NCBI GenBank assembly: GCA_964398865.1
Contig: CAYNOO010000013.1
Location: 1 to 19,210, forward strand
Direction of reading: 5' to 3'
Length of the DNA stretch: 19,210 nt
From: Phycocordibacter sp964398865
GTDB taxonomy: Bacteria; Patescibacteriota; Minisyncoccia; Phycocordibacterales; Phycocordibacteraceae
The stretch's first letter is position 1, and each line of letters begins with the position of its first letter. This document shows, one piece after another, positions 1 to 6,950 of this stretch. The translations under genes and the position numbers were made by a program. The notes below the pieces were generated by a model, which was not told the origin of the DNA, did no database searches, and saw only the letters and a list, made by a program, of their open reading frames with translations.

Positions 1-566
1 TCGCAAAGAAGATGGAAGAACATCAAAAACTGTCCCGCGCAGGGGCAGCGCAGAAATTTGCCGGAGGGCTCGCTGATCATTCGGAACAAACCGTTCGTTA
101 TCACACAACCCACCACTTGCTTCTGAAAGCACTTCAAATTGTACTTGGAGAAGGCGTGCACCAGAGAGGTTCGAACATCACGTCAGAGCGTCTGCGTATT
201 GATTTCTCGCACGGAGCAAAGATGACCGCGGAAGAAAAAGCGGAAGTGGAGCGAATCGTGAATGAAAAGATAGACGAAGAGCTTCCAGTGATGCGCACCG
301 TCATGCCAAAAGAAGAAGCGGAAGAGTTTGGCGCAGAGCATGAGTTTGGAGTTAAATATCCGGATATGGTTTCTGTGTATTCCGTAGGTCCCGCAAATGC
401 GACACCGGAGAATCCGCGTATCAAAGAGGCGTATTCAATTGAATTTTGTGGCGGTCCGCACGTTGCGAACACAAAAGAGTTAGGGAAGGGAGGTAAGCGA
501 TTCAAGATACAGAAAGAAGAAGCGGTTGCCGCGGGGGTGCGACGAATCAAGGGCGTTTTGACGTAA
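1..566 (+). CDS. alaS: Alanyl-tRNA synthetase, C-terminal part (5' end outside window)
   Basis: This is the end of alanyl-tRNA synthetase, which charges tRNA-Ala in the cytoplasm and clears mischarged Ser/Gly-tRNA through its editing domain. The reading frame is open to the left edge (codons start at base 3), so the ATG at 12 is internal. The segment GAAQKFAGGLADHSEQT leads into the second additional domain (tRNA-SAD). Its zinc/editing ligands are visible as HTTHH (an HxxxH motif, bases about 102-116) and CGGPH (about 447-461). The protein stops just after RRIKGVLT, where SAD normally ends, so the C-Ala (DHHA1-type) domain of typical bacterial enzymes is absent. I recall similar short AlaRS in CPR genomes, so this is probably natural rather than a broken gene. 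Confidence is high for family. Confidence 0.95.
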   Translation, partial: AKKMEEHQKLSRAGAAQKFAGGLADHSEQTVRYHTTHHLLLKALQIVLGEGVHQRGSNITSERLRIDFSHGAKMTAEEKAEVERIVNEKIDEELPVMRTVMPKEEAEEFGAEHEFGVKYPDMVSVYSVGPANATPENPRIKEAYSIEFCGGPHVANTKELGKGGKRFKIQKEEAVAAGVRRIKGVLT

Positions 567-572
567 AAAATT

Positions 573-594
573 AACCCCCCAGGGGTTGTATTAT
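573..594 (+). terminator. Possible weak terminator after alaS
   Basis: A perfect 6-bp inverted repeat, AACCCC / GGGGTT with a 3-nt CCA loop (573-587), lies 6 nt after the alaS stop and is followed by a short T-rich stretch. The stem is short and the T-tract is broken, so termination would be weak. It sits directly upstream of a strong promoter, which fits an operon boundary. Confidence 0.4.
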
Positions 595-622
595 TGACAA
601 TAAGAGTTTATCAAGTTATAGT
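594..622 (+). promoter_or_regulatory. Strong sigma-70-type promoter for the 61-aa gene (leaderless)
   Basis: A perfect -35 TTGACA (594-599), a 17-nt spacer and -10 TATAGT (617-622). The -10 ends 8 nt before the ATG at 631, so transcription should start at about 629-631 and give an mRNA with essentially no 5' leader. This is the best-matching promoter in the window. Confidence 0.8.
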
Positions 623-630
623 CCACCATT

Positions 631-816
631 ATGGAAATTGAAAGAATTCCAAGAAAATCTATTTCAGAGATAGCGCGCGAGGGGTATAGACGAGCGTTGG
701 AAGAGGATGAAAAAATATTTAAATTTATCCAAGGATTGGGTGATCTTGCTGGACAGATGCTTTTGAAAAAAGACATGGCATATGGAAGAGATATGCTCGG
801 TCAGATCGGTGATTAA
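631..816 (+). CDS. Small charged protein of unknown function (61 aa)
   Basis: A 61-residue, probably cytoplasmic protein with no family I recognise. It begins MEIERIPRKSISEIAREGYR and reads as two or three amphipathic helices: a charged helix at residues 9-30 (ISEIAREGYRRALEEDEKIF), then a more hydrophobic one (FIQGLGDLAGQMLLKK). No signal peptide, membrane segment or cysteine is present. The gene is supported by the near-perfect promoter whose predicted start falls at the ATG, and it fills the gap between alaS and the next gene. The antisense frame over the same bases has no comparable promoter and is treated as a shadow. Function cannot be inferred; small regulator or antitoxin-like roles are only guesses. 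Confidence 0.65.
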   Translation: MEIERIPRKSISEIAREGYRRALEEDEKIFKFIQGLGDLAGQMLLKKDMAYGRDMLGQIGD

Positions 817-871
817 AATCGCATACCAGGTTTGTACAAAATTATCTGTGGAGCCTAAGTTGATTCATTTC

Positions 872-890
872 ATGGGTTACAATAACCCGT
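872..890. promoter_or_regulatory. -10 box embedded in an inverted repeat before the PilM-like gene
   Basis: The -10 candidate TACAAT (878-883) lies 10 nt before the ATG at 894. It is centred in an inverted repeat GGGTTA-CAA-TAACCC (874-888), extended by one T-G wobble and one A-T pair (872-890). There is no convincing -35 at 17 nt, so the promoter may need an activator or may be weak. The dyad could be an operator covering the -10. If the RNA starts further upstream, it would instead form a hairpin next to the start codon. Confidence 0.45.
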
Positions 891-893
891 GAG

Positions 894-2009
894 ATGAAAG
901 ATGCGCGTACTGAACTGATTATAGATATCGGCAGCGCTTCAGTTGGCGCCTGCCTCGCTGTATTCAAAGAGGGTGAAAAACCAACATTGACTCATGTGAA
1001 GCGAACATCGCTCCAAACGGATTCACGGGGCGGTTTAGACAACATACAGGCGCTTGCTCTCGAGGCTCTAAAAAAAACACTTTCAATGCTTCCGGACACT
1101 CCTCGCCCCAGTGCGATTCGTGTAGTATTTGCTGCCCCCTGGTATGCATCAGAGATAAAGGTAATCGTTTCTGAATCTCCAAAACCTTTGAAGATTGGTC
1201 GGGCTACAGTCACACACGCTTTAGAGAAACAGCGTTCAGAGGATGCGAAGAAGACGCGCAGAGGTCGGCACCTTTTGGAGTCAGTGGTAAACCAGATATA
1301 CGTTAACGGCTATCCAACAGCTCTTCATAAAACAGTTCAAGGTACTGTGCTCAAAGTAAATCTTTATGAAAGCGAAGCGGATAGCGACTTTGTGGAGGCG
1401 ATACAGAAATCTCTTCAGAGTATCTTTCGGCATGTACCCCAGCATTTTCATACCTTCCCGTTCGTTGCGTTTGCAGCACTTCGAGCTCTTCGCGAAGAAG
1501 ATAATTTCATCCTTATCGACATCGGAGGCGAAATTACTGATGTTGCAATAGGAGACCAGGGAGCGCTTCGTTTTATGGGCTCATTTCCGAAGGGCGCGTC
1601 ATCCCTAGTGAGAGAGATCACCGGTGGAGGAAGCTATGCTGACGCCACCTCACGTCTTATTCTCTTTGTGCGAAACGAATTAAGTCCTGAAGAGACAGCA
1701 ACCTTTTCAAAAATTTTCACAAATTCTGCAAACGCTTGGAATCAAGAGTATGGATTCTTGATGGAAAGCGCTGTCGTTAATACCCCGATACCTCGAACCA
1801 CATTTCTAATGGCTGACAAAGATGAACTGCAATGGTTTAAAAAAGTATTCTCAATGAGAGGCGATACTATGCCGGTACAGACTATACCTATCACTTCGAA
1901 TTTTCTTGAAGCTTATCTTTCTTTGGGAGAAAGCGGAGCGTATGATTCATTTCTTTCTTTAGAAGCTCTTTTTTTCAAATTGAACGAGGAGAGCCTGATG
2001 AAAATATAA
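894..2009 (+). CDS. PilM/FtsA-like actin-fold ATPase
   Basis: A 371-residue actin-like ATPase related to PilM of type IV pilus machines and to FtsA. Two phosphate-loop motifs are visible: phosphate-1 at residues 8-20 (IIDIGSASVGACL) and phosphate-2 at 206-220 (FILIDIGGEITDVAI), followed by a glycine-rich segment ITGGGSY (242-248). No membrane segment or signal peptide is present, so it should be cytoplasmic, possibly membrane-attached through a partner. The next gene encodes a single-pass membrane protein with a short cytoplasmic tail, the arrangement of PilM with PilN. No other pilus genes (pilB, pilC, pilD, pilins) are in the window. The start at 894 is set by the -10 box 10 nt upstream and by phosphate-1 beginning 7 residues later. 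Fold confidence is good; the exact role is inference. Confidence 0.75.
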   Translation: MKDARTELIIDIGSASVGACLAVFKEGEKPTLTHVKRTSLQTDSRGGLDNIQALALEALKKTLSMLPDTPRPSAIRVVFAAPWYASEIKVIVSESPKPLKIGRATVTHALEKQRSEDAKKTRRGRHLLESVVNQIYVNGYPTALHKTVQGTVLKVNLYESEADSDFVEAIQKSLQSIFRHVPQHFHTFPFVAFAALRALREEDNFILIDIGGEITDVAIGDQGALRFMGSFPKGASSLVREITGGGSYADATSRLILFVRNELSPEETATFSKIFTNSANAWNQEYGFLMESAVVNTPIPRTTFLMADKDELQWFKKVFSMRGDTMPVQTIPITSNFLEAYLSLGESGAYDSFLSLEALFFKLNEESLMKI

Positions 2010-2047
2010 GAGCTATTTTGTACACAGTCACGAACGGCGAATGCATG

Positions 2048-2074
2048 TTGCTTGTTACGAAAGGGGAGTATAAT
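2048..2074 (+). promoter_or_regulatory. Promoter for the bitopic surface protein (leaderless)
   Basis: A perfect -10 TATAAT (2069-2074) ends 8 nt before the ATG at 2083, with a possible -35 TTGCTT (2048-2053) at a short 15-nt spacing. An in-frame TTG at 2074 overlaps the -10 itself, so it cannot be the start. The transcript should begin at about 2081-2083, essentially at the ATG. Confidence 0.65.
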
Positions 2075-2082
2075 TGAAATTA

Positions 2083-3360
2083 ATGGATCAACACCGTAGC
2101 ATTCAGGATATTATTCCTCCTGCCCGTTCAAAACCTATAAGGAGCGCAACACCCGGCACTTCAGAGACTCCGCCAGTACGCGCCACTCCACCAACTCCCG
2201 GCATTCCGGTGAATCCTAAGCGCCCGAGCGGTTTTTTCGGGTTTGCGGTCGTTGCAGGAATTGTTGCAGTTCTTCTTGTTGTTGGAGTCATCGTCATAAG
2301 CACCGTCTTTTATCGAGCCTACGTTACCGTTACTCCGTTTTCTTTCAGCGTCCCTGTTCAAAGTTCTTTTGCCGCATCTCTCACCAGCGAAACGCTTCCC
2401 TATCAAAAGGTTTCTGTCACTGAGACGGCAACCAAAAGCGTCCCCGCGACAGGCACGCAGCATGTTGAGAATCATTCCTCCGGAACCATTACCATATACA
2501 ACGCATACACGACGACAGAGCAGCGTTTGATTACCAATACGCGCTTTGCTACCGCAGACGGTCTCGTATTCCGCGTGCATACTCCGGTAGTAATCCCTGG
2601 CTACACGATGAAAGCTGGGATTAAAGTACCTGGCTCTGTAGATGCTGTTGTCTATGCTGATGATGCCGGGGAAAAATACAACATTTCCGCTACTGATTTT
2701 ACTGTTCCTGGGCTTAAAGGCTCTAAACAATACACACTTATATACGCAAAATCAAAAGTCTCCATGGCTGGAGGATTTATAGGAGAACAAGCGGTAGTAG
2801 ATTCTTCCGTGCGCTCAGAAACAGTTCAGGGTCTGAAAGCGGGTGTTGAAAGAGCGCTCCGTGCAAAATTGATTGCAGCACTTCCTGCTGGCACCGTTAT
2901 ATTCAAGGATTCAGTGAATATTATGTATACGGACACCCCTGATGCTGTTGAGGGGAGCAATGCAGTGATATCAGTCTCCGGAACAGCTACAGCCCCTGCA
3001 TTGGGGGAGGTGGCGCTTGCTCGCTCTATAGCGAGTGGCGGGCAAGTGTCGTATGAAGGAGATCTCCGCGTAGCGAATGCAAATGACCTTCATGTAGCTG
3101 TAGATGCCCCTGAATCAATAGGAACCGAGACGCCTATAAATCTGACTGTTTCCGGAACCGCCAAGCTCGTTGCCGTATTTGACGTGGCTCAGCTTGCAAA
3201 AGACCTTGCGGGCATAGAGAAGAAGGACATAAAGAGCGTACTTCCTAATTATCCTGCCATCTCAAACATTGACGTTAAGATCTATCCGTTCTGGAGAGGT
3301 GGTTTGCCGGATGACCCTCAAAAGCTCAAAATCAGCGAAGCGGACTCGTCCACAAACTAA
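2083..3360 (+). CDS. Bitopic envelope protein with baseplate-J-like ectodomain
   Basis: A 425-residue single-pass membrane protein. Residues 1-50 are a Pro/Arg-rich cytoplasmic tail starting MDQHRSIQDIIPPARSKP. Residues about 51-77 form one strong membrane helix. The rest is an extracytoplasmic beta-rich region rich in Thr, Ser and Val. The stretch at about residues 125-175 (SGTITIYNAYTT, then TRFATADGLVFRV) resembles proteins annotated 'baseplate J/gp47-like' in CPR genomes. That label is homology-based, and a phage role is unlikely without other phage genes. The preceding PilM-like ATPase suggests the conserved-looking DIIPPA motif in the tail is a docking peptide, as the PilN N-terminus is for PilM; this is inference. 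The ATG at 2083 is chosen over the in-frame TTG at 2074, which lies in the -10 box. Confidence 0.7.
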   Translation: MDQHRSIQDIIPPARSKPIRSATPGTSETPPVRATPPTPGIPVNPKRPSGFFGFAVVAGIVAVLLVVGVIVISTVFYRAYVTVTPFSFSVPVQSSFAASLTSETLPYQKVSVTETATKSVPATGTQHVENHSSGTITIYNAYTTTEQRLITNTRFATADGLVFRVHTPVVIPGYTMKAGIKVPGSVDAVVYADDAGEKYNISATDFTVPGLKGSKQYTLIYAKSKVSMAGGFIGEQAVVDSSVRSETVQGLKAGVERALRAKLIAALPAGTVIFKDSVNIMYTDTPDAVEGSNAVISVSGTATAPALGEVALARSIASGGQVSYEGDLRVANANDLHVAVDAPESIGTETPINLTVSGTAKLVAVFDVAQLAKDLAGIEKKDIKSVLPNYPAISNIDVKIYPFWRGGLPDDPQKLKISEADSSTN

Positions 3361-3374
3361 TTGGGGGAATGTTC

Positions 3375-3404
3375 TTGACGGCGCACACTGATTTCTGGTA
3401 CTAT
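3375..3404 (+). promoter_or_regulatory. Promoter of the infA-rpsI operon
   Basis: -35 TTGACG (3375-3380), an 18-nt spacer and an extended -10 TGGTACTAT (TG at 3396-3397, TACTAT at 3399-3404). Predicted start is about 3411, giving a leader of roughly 27 nt before infA with no Shine-Dalgarno motif. It is the only clear promoter seen before the nine-gene run ending at 7343. Confidence 0.6.
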
Positions 3405-3437
3405 AGCTAAGCCCAATTCTGATCCTGATTCGCTCAA

Positions 3438-3653
3438 ATGGTACGCACGAAAGACACGGAGGAAAGGCTTGGTACTGTTACTGAGTCTCTCCCAAATGCT
3501 CTATTTCGAGTAACCCTGGAAAGCGGAGAAGAAATGCTTGCATATCTTGCGGGCAAGATGCGGCTCCATCGCATTCGCGTGCTGGTGGGAGATCGCGTTT
3601 CGCTTGTTCTGGACCCGTATGGCGGACGCGCACGAATCGTGCGACGTTTATAA
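3438..3653 (+). CDS. infA: Translation initiation factor IF-1
   Basis: A 71-residue OB-fold protein that binds the A site of the 30S subunit during initiation. The length is typical for IF-1. Recognisable family stretches are RLGTVTESLPNALFRVTLESG and LAYLAGKMRLHRIRVLVGDRV, ending RARIVRRL. It is the first gene of a ribosomal-protein/RNA-polymerase block. It lies 77 nt after the envelope gene and 10 nt before rpmJ. The secY-adk-map genes that often precede infA are not upstream here. The start is supported by full-length agreement with IF-1 and the promoter about 30 nt upstream. Confidence 0.95.
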   Translation: MVRTKDTEERLGTVTESLPNALFRVTLESGEEMLAYLAGKMRLHRIRVLVGDRVSLVLDPYGGRARIVRRL

Positions 3654-3663
3654 TTTTACACAC

Positions 3664-3780
3664 ATGAAAGTTCTCGCATCCGTAAAAAAGCAGCAAGCAG
3701 GCGATATTCTCGTTCGCCGTCGTGGTCGCTTGTATCGGATCAACAAGAGAAACCCACGTCGTAAAGCTCGCCAGGGATAA
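3664..3780 (+). CDS. rpmJ: 50S ribosomal protein L36, zinc-free form
   Basis: A 38-residue L36 starting MKVLASVKKQQAGD and ending PRRKARQG, the exact family length. Aligned without gaps to the zinc-binding form, all four zinc ligands are replaced: Cys11 by Gln, Cys14 by Asp, Cys27 by Asn and His33 by Arg. It is therefore a C-minus L36 that folds without metal. The true start is the ATG at 3664. A longer frame runs upstream to 3538, but it overlaps infA and reads as non-ribosomal sequence. The gene sits between infA and rpsM, its usual place. Confidence 0.95.
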   Translation: MKVLASVKKQQAGDILVRRRGRLYRINKRNPRRKARQG

Positions 3781-3821
3781 TCGAATCTACTCAATCAATC
3801 TAAAAACTATTTTTCTTATTT

Positions 3822-4202
3822 ATGCGCGTAGCCGGCATTACCATCCCTGATAACAAACACCTTGCAATCGCACTGACTGCGGTATACGGGGTAGGTCGGG
3901 TACGTGCAAGCACCATACTGAAAAACGTTGGTGTTCCTGGTACTACTGTCGCAAAAGATCTCTCTCCAGAGAAAGAGCAGGAAATCCGCACAATGATTGA
4001 ATCCTTCACCATCGAAGGAGATCTTCGCAGAGAGATAGGAGGCAACGTGAAGCGCTTAAAAGATATCAAAGCATTCCGAGGCATTCGTCATTTGAAAAGC
4101 TTGCCCGCCCGCGGACAGCGCACAAAGACCAATTCGCGCACGGTCAGAGGTAACGTCAGAAAGACAATGGGTTCGGGTCGTCGTAAGCTAGAAAAAACAT
4201 AA
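3822..4202 (+). CDS. rpsM: 30S ribosomal protein S13
   Basis: A 126-residue S13 of the small-subunit head, contacting the P-site tRNA and 50S bridge B1. Hallmarks are MRVAGITIPDNKHLAIALT at the N-terminus, the helix-two-turn-helix YGVGRVRASTIL, the motif RGIRHLKSLPARGQRTKTNSR, and a basic tail ending GRRKLEKT. The 41-nt gap after rpmJ is AT-rich with no promoter or Shine-Dalgarno I can support. It is followed after only 3 nt by rpsK. Confidence 0.97.
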   Translation: MRVAGITIPDNKHLAIALTAVYGVGRVRASTILKNVGVPGTTVAKDLSPEKEQEIRTMIESFTIEGDLRREIGGNVKRLKDIKAFRGIRHLKSLPARGQRTKTNSRTVRGNVRKTMGSGRRKLEKT

Positions 4203-4205
4203 ACC

Positions 4206-4640
4206 ATGGGTAAACGTCGCATATTGAAGAAGCAGGGTAGTGGTGTCGATTCCGGAAAGCGGGATCGCGCTCTTTCGAAGATCTCAAAGAGACATATTGA
4301 TAAGGCTGTTTTGCATATTGAGTCTACCTTCAACAACACTCGTGTCAGCCTTACCGATCAGAGCGGCGGTATGCTCATGTGGTCATCGTCCGGATCCATG
4401 GGGTTCACCGGTAACCGCAAATCAACTCCTTTCGCTGCGGCGAAAGTAGGAGAAGTTATTGGAGAAAAATCAGCCACTATCGGCGTCAAAGAAGTTGAAG
4501 TCTTCATCAAAGGAGTAGGATCAGGTCGCGAGTCAGCGCTCCGCGCCTTTGCCGGTAAGGGTATCCAGATTCTTGCGATACATGACATCACCCCCGTTCC
4601 TCATAACGGTCCGAGACCTTGTAAGCCTCGTCGCGTATAA
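4206..4640 (+). CDS. rpsK: 30S ribosomal protein S11
   Basis: A 144-residue S11, part of the 30S platform near the 3' end of 16S rRNA. Family signatures are HIESTFNNTRVSLTDQSG, MGFTGNRKSTPFAA and the C-terminal PHNGPRPCKPRRV. The usual tail reads PHNGCRPPKxRRV, so the Cys and Pro are exchanged here. The first ~25 residues are a basic extension (MGKRRILKKQGSG). It starts 3 nt after the rpsM stop, implying translational coupling. Confidence 0.97.
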   Translation: MGKRRILKKQGSGVDSGKRDRALSKISKRHIDKAVLHIESTFNNTRVSLTDQSGGMLMWSSSGSMGFTGNRKSTPFAAAKVGEVIGEKSATIGVKEVEVFIKGVGSGRESALRAFAGKGIQILAIHDITPVPHNGPRPCKPRRV

Positions 4641-4658
4641 CCTAATAATCTACTAATT

Positions 4659-5267
4659 ATGATACTCGGACCACGATACAAAATCTGTAAACGCCTCGGC
4701 TCTTCAATCTTTGAGAAGTGCCAGACGCAAGCTTTTGCGCTCTCGAAGCAGCGTTCTGATGCGAACAAGAAAAAAGGACGCCGTAACGTCTCCGACTATA
4801 ATCGCCAGCTCATAGAGAAACAGAAGCTCCGTCTTCTCTATGGTCTCACCGAGAAACAATTCTCTACGTATGTAGAGAAGGCACTCGAGAGTAAGGCAAA
4901 TCCTCAGGCAACGCTCTTCGCTTTCCTTGAAAGTCGTTTGGATTCAGTAGCGTATCGAATGGGTCTTGCTTCAACGCACCGCATGGCACGCCAGATGGTG
5001 TCTCATGGACATCTCGTGGTGAATGGCAAGCGAGTCACAGTGCCTTCCTATCGTGTTTCAGCGGGAGACGTGATTACGGTGCGCGCGGGAAGCAAAGAAA
5101 GTGGTCTCTTCCAGACGTTGGGTGAAAAATTGAAAGAAGCGCGTACACCATCGTGGATTTCCTTTGACCTCGGAAACTTGGAAGGGAAGTTGGAGACAGC
5201 TCCTGTATTTACTGACCAAGACACTGCCGTTGACATTGGTGCTGTGTTTGAATATTACACACGTTAA
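4659..5267 (+). CDS. rpsD: 30S ribosomal protein S4
   Basis: A 202-residue S4, a primary 16S rRNA binder in the 30S body. N-terminal part MILGPRYKICKRLGSSIFEK, then SDYNRQLIEKQKLRLLYGLTEKQF, then the S4 RNA-binding domain (LESRLDSVAYRMG and ARQMVSHGHLVVNG), ending GAVFEYYTR. Only two cysteines (residues 10 and 21) occur in the N-terminal region, so the four-Cys zinc knuckle of some S4 proteins is absent. It lies 18 nt after rpsK in the usual rpsM-rpsK-rpsD-rpoA order. In many bacteria S4 represses this operon; no structure supporting that was identified here. Confidence 0.97.
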   Translation: MILGPRYKICKRLGSSIFEKCQTQAFALSKQRSDANKKKGRRNVSDYNRQLIEKQKLRLLYGLTEKQFSTYVEKALESKANPQATLFAFLESRLDSVAYRMGLASTHRMARQMVSHGHLVVNGKRVTVPSYRVSAGDVITVRAGSKESGLFQTLGEKLKEARTPSWISFDLGNLEGKLETAPVFTDQDTAVDIGAVFEYYTR

Positions 5268-5294
5268 TAATTAGCCGATAATCATTCTTCTCAT

Positions 5295-6242
5295 ATGGAT
5301 TACTCCATTACATTGCCATCAAAGCCACGCATCGTTTCTGAAGAGGGCACGACCGGTATCTACGAGATAGACGGCTTGTACCCTGGTTATGGTCATACGC
5401 TCGGTAACTCTCTCCGCCGCATCATCCTCTCTTCGATTCCAGGTGCTGCTATCACGAGTGTGAAGATCGAAGGCGCATCGCACGAATTTTCTACCGTTGC
5501 TGGCATCAAAGAAGATACTATCGGCGTTATCTTGAATTTGAAGAAAGTGCGCATCCGTATCCTCGATAACCAGCCGCACACGCTCTCCATCAACGCGAAG
5601 GGCGTAAAGACATTGACCGCAAAAGATATCACTGTTCCTGGACAAGTTGAGGTGCTCAATCCCGATCAGCACATAGCAGAGTTAACCGATAAGAATGCTC
5701 ATTTCGAGGCAGAACTGATGGTAGACACAGGTCTTGGCTACGTACCTAAGGAAATAATTCAGAAAGATCGCGTGGATATCGGTATGATTGCGCTTGATGC
5801 CATCTTTACCCCGATTCGCCGTGTGAACTATGAAGTAGAGAACATGCGTGTCGGAGATCGTACTGATTTTAATCGTTTGCGCGTTGTCATAGAGACTGAC
5901 GGAACACTCTCTCCGAGAGAAGCTTTAGAGCGCTCTGTTACGACCATGATTCAGCAACTGAAAGCAGTAGTTGGCTTCAAGGAAGATGCCCCGGCTCCGT
6001 CTGACGCTGAGTCGGTCGCCATGGGCGATGAGGCGAGAGAGGATGTCATGAAGACACGTATCGAATCACTCGAGCTTTCAACCAGAACCGCGAACGCGCT
6101 AACTGCAGCTGGCATCCGTACGCTTGGCGGCTTGGCTCGAAAGACTCCGGAAGACATTTTGGCGCTTGAAGGCATCGGAGAAAAAGCAGTTGAGGAAATA
6201 AAAGAAGCATTGTCGCATTTCGGCATCTCTCTGAAATCATAA
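5295..6242 (+). CDS. rpoA: RNA polymerase subunit alpha
   Basis: A 315-residue alpha subunit that dimerises to nucleate core RNA polymerase and contacts promoter DNA and activators. The N-terminal domain shows GYGHTLGNSLRRIILSSIPG (the dimerisation/assembly region) and VDIGMIALDAIFTPIRRVNY. An acidic, Ala/Asp-rich linker lies at about residues 228-250. The C-terminal domain follows (IESLELSTRTANALTAAGI and LEGIGEKAVEEIKEAL). It retains the Arg and Asn equivalent to E. coli R265 and N268 (STRTANAL), so UP-element or activator contact should be possible. It is 27 nt after rpsD and 2 nt before rplQ. Confidence 0.97.
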   Translation: MDYSITLPSKPRIVSEEGTTGIYEIDGLYPGYGHTLGNSLRRIILSSIPGAAITSVKIEGASHEFSTVAGIKEDTIGVILNLKKVRIRILDNQPHTLSINAKGVKTLTAKDITVPGQVEVLNPDQHIAELTDKNAHFEAELMVDTGLGYVPKEIIQKDRVDIGMIALDAIFTPIRRVNYEVENMRVGDRTDFNRLRVVIETDGTLSPREALERSVTTMIQQLKAVVGFKEDAPAPSDAESVAMGDEAREDVMKTRIESLELSTRTANALTAAGIRTLGGLARKTPEDILALEGIGEKAVEEIKEALSHFGISLKS

Positions 6243-6244
6243 GT

Positions 6245-6598
6245 ATGAATCACGGCAAAAAAGGACGGACCTTCGGACGAAAGCGTGATGTACGCAAGGC
6301 GTTCATCAATTCCCTCGCGGAAGCGCTTATATTGCGTGAGCGCATCATAACGACCGAAGCGCGAGCAAAAGAAATACGTCCTTATGTCGAGAGCATGATA
6401 ACGAAAGCAAAGAGTGGCTCAGTAAGCGTCCGCAGAAATCTTATCGCAACTCTTTCAGGTCGCGAGAAAACTGCTAAGAAACTTATGGAGGTTCTTGGTC
6501 CTCGTTTTAAGGAAAGAAAGGGGGGCTATACGCGCATCACCAAGGTAGTTAAAAAAAGCTCAGACGGAAGAAAGAGCGCTCTCATTGAATTCATATGA
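6245..6598 (+). CDS. rplQ: 50S ribosomal protein L17
   Basis: A 117-residue L17, near the peptide exit tunnel. Family features are MNHGKKGRTFGRKRDVRKAF at the N-terminus and RERIITTEARAKEIRPYVE, ending in GRKSALIEFI. It starts 2 nt after rpoA, and its TGA stop overlaps the ATG of rplM (ATGA, 6595-6598), so rplM is translationally coupled. Confidence 0.96.
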   Translation: MNHGKKGRTFGRKRDVRKAFINSLAEALILRERIITTEARAKEIRPYVESMITKAKSGSVSVRRNLIATLSGREKTAKKLMEVLGPRFKERKGGYTRITKVVKKSSDGRKSALIEFI

Positions 6599-6948
6599 TA
6601 CCTACAGAACACACTATTGATGCGAAAGGAAAGAAAATGGGTCGCGTAGCCTCGCAAGCCGCACATATTCTTATGGGTAAGCACTCGACTGCGTTCGCGC
6701 GTCACATCGCTCCTGAACTCTCCGTGAAAATCATCAACGCATCCAAGCTCTCTATCTCAGAGAAGCACCTTCAAAACAACACCTATGCGCGCTTCTCCGG
6801 CTACCAAGGTGGACTGAAATTCGATACCCTTGCCGCTGTTATCGCGCGTCATGGATATAAAGAAGCAGTCAAGCGAGCCGTCAAAGGCATGATACCTGCT
6901 ACGAAGCTGCGTCCGGGAATGTTAAAGAGACTTATAATCGTCGATTAA
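6595..6948 (+). CDS. rplM: 50S ribosomal protein L13 (short form)
   Basis: A 117-residue L13, an early assembly protein of the large subunit. Recognisable parts are HTIDAKGKKMGRVASQAAHILMGK, YARFSGYQGGLK and the GMIPATKLRPGMLKRLIIVD end. It stops about 25 residues earlier than E. coli L13 (142 aa), lacking the usual C-terminal tail. This could be ordinary size reduction, and the adjacent rpsI starts only 2 nt later. The L13-S9 pair is a standard cluster, here fused behind the rpoA-rplQ block. Confidence 0.95.
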   Translation: MIPTEHTIDAKGKKMGRVASQAAHILMGKHSTAFARHIAPELSVKIINASKLSISEKHLQNNTYARFSGYQGGLKFDTLAAVIARHGYKEAVKRAVKGMIPATKLRPGMLKRLIIVD

Positions 6949-6950
6949 TT

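Noticed and set aside
2074..2082. TTG start three codons upstream of the bitopic protein ATG
   Set aside because: The TTG overlaps the perfect TATAAT -10 box, so it would not be inside the transcript; the ATG at 2083 is used.
2161..2730. 189-codon antisense frame inside the bitopic protein gene, and similar antisense frames over alaS, rpoA, dnaK, dnaJ and the kinase
   Set aside because: All lie opposite well-supported genes, show no family features and have no own promoter.
2083..3360. Interpretation of the baseplate-J-like protein as part of a prophage or contractile injection system
   Set aside because: No tail, sheath, capsid, integrase or other phage genes are nearby, and the protein has a transmembrane helix and a PilM-like neighbour.
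3538..3663. Long frame reading into rpmJ from inside infA
   Set aside because: L36 is complete from the ATG at 3664, and the upstream part is an out-of-frame reading of infA.
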